NCBI RefSeq assembly: GCF_963259705.1
Contig: NC_081844.1
Location: forward strand, 107,472,671 to 107,536,670
Direction: 5' to 3'
DNA from: Myotis daubentonii
Taxonomy: Eukaryota; Chordata; Mammalia; Chiroptera; Vespertilionidae
DNA: 64,000 nucleotides
Every line of letters starts with the position of its first letter. Position 1 is the first letter of the stretch. Both the position numbers and the translations under genes were made by a program. The notes beneath the pieces were generated by a model that had not been told where the DNA came from, did no database searches, and was given only the letters and a program-made list of their open reading frames with translations. Positions 63,923 to 64,000 of this stretch are shown here, piece after piece.

Positions 63923-64000
63923 GACTATGATGGTTTAAAAATACACCTTAAAATTCGTTTTCACTCTTCCCATTGAGAAGTGGGGGCTATGTGCCTTTCC

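Noticed and set aside
63589..63976. Pro/His/Ser-rich frames at the right edge
   Set aside because: Translation of an ATCC/CACC tetranucleotide array.

Overview
This is mammalian nuclear DNA, and almost certainly from a vesper bat (family Vespertilionidae). The strongest clue is the repeat set. Six non-autonomous Helitrons have bat-type ends: a hairpin near a CTAG 3' end and a TC 5' end, inserted between A and T. About fifteen tRNA-derived Ves SINEs (one a truncated foldback pair) are present. There are two SPIN hAT elements and several other nonautonomous hAT elements, beside the usual old mammalian layer of MIR, L2, L1, MER20-like and Tigger-like copies. No bacterial-style genes, operons, CRISPR arrays or tRNA/rRNA genes are present. 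I find no protein-coding exon I would defend. The long open frames are GC-rich shadows of CpG islands or of minisatellites whose period keeps frames open.

Layout. 1-5.5 kb: candidate conserved noncoding blocks and a CpG island with homeodomain-like motifs, then unique sequence. 5.5-15 kb: transposon-rich, with a minisatellite, Helitron 1, an L1 split by a hAT element, a Ves SINE, a splice-acceptor-like VNTR, Helitron 2, and a nested stack (old L1 > Ves SINE > two opposed Helitrons with TA/CA repeats, plus two more Ves SINEs in the same L1). 15-24 kb: MIRs, three Ves SINEs, a second CpG island with a G-quadruplex-prone tract, and a 17-bp-type minisatellite. 24-38 kb: L1 tails, Tigger elements carrying hAT insertions, SPIN copy 1, MER20-like, a foldback SINE pair, more hAT elements and homeodomain-rich GC islands. 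38-48 kb: L1, Ves SINEs, a different Helitron family lodged in a tandem duplication, and a degenerate L2 reverse transcriptase. 48-64 kb: Z-DNA-prone CA tract, several noncoding candidate enhancers, three strong CTCF-type motifs, SPIN copy 2, four minisatellites, Helitron 6 and an ATCC tetranucleotide array.

Interpretation. Many AT-rich, homeodomain-site-bearing noncoding blocks, several CpG islands, CTCF-type sites and no exons fit the intergenic regulatory landscape of a developmental gene outside the window. That is inference: conservation could not be tested here. The minisatellite density and GC content would also suit a subtelomeric position. All family names rest on remembered consensus sequences, not on a database search.
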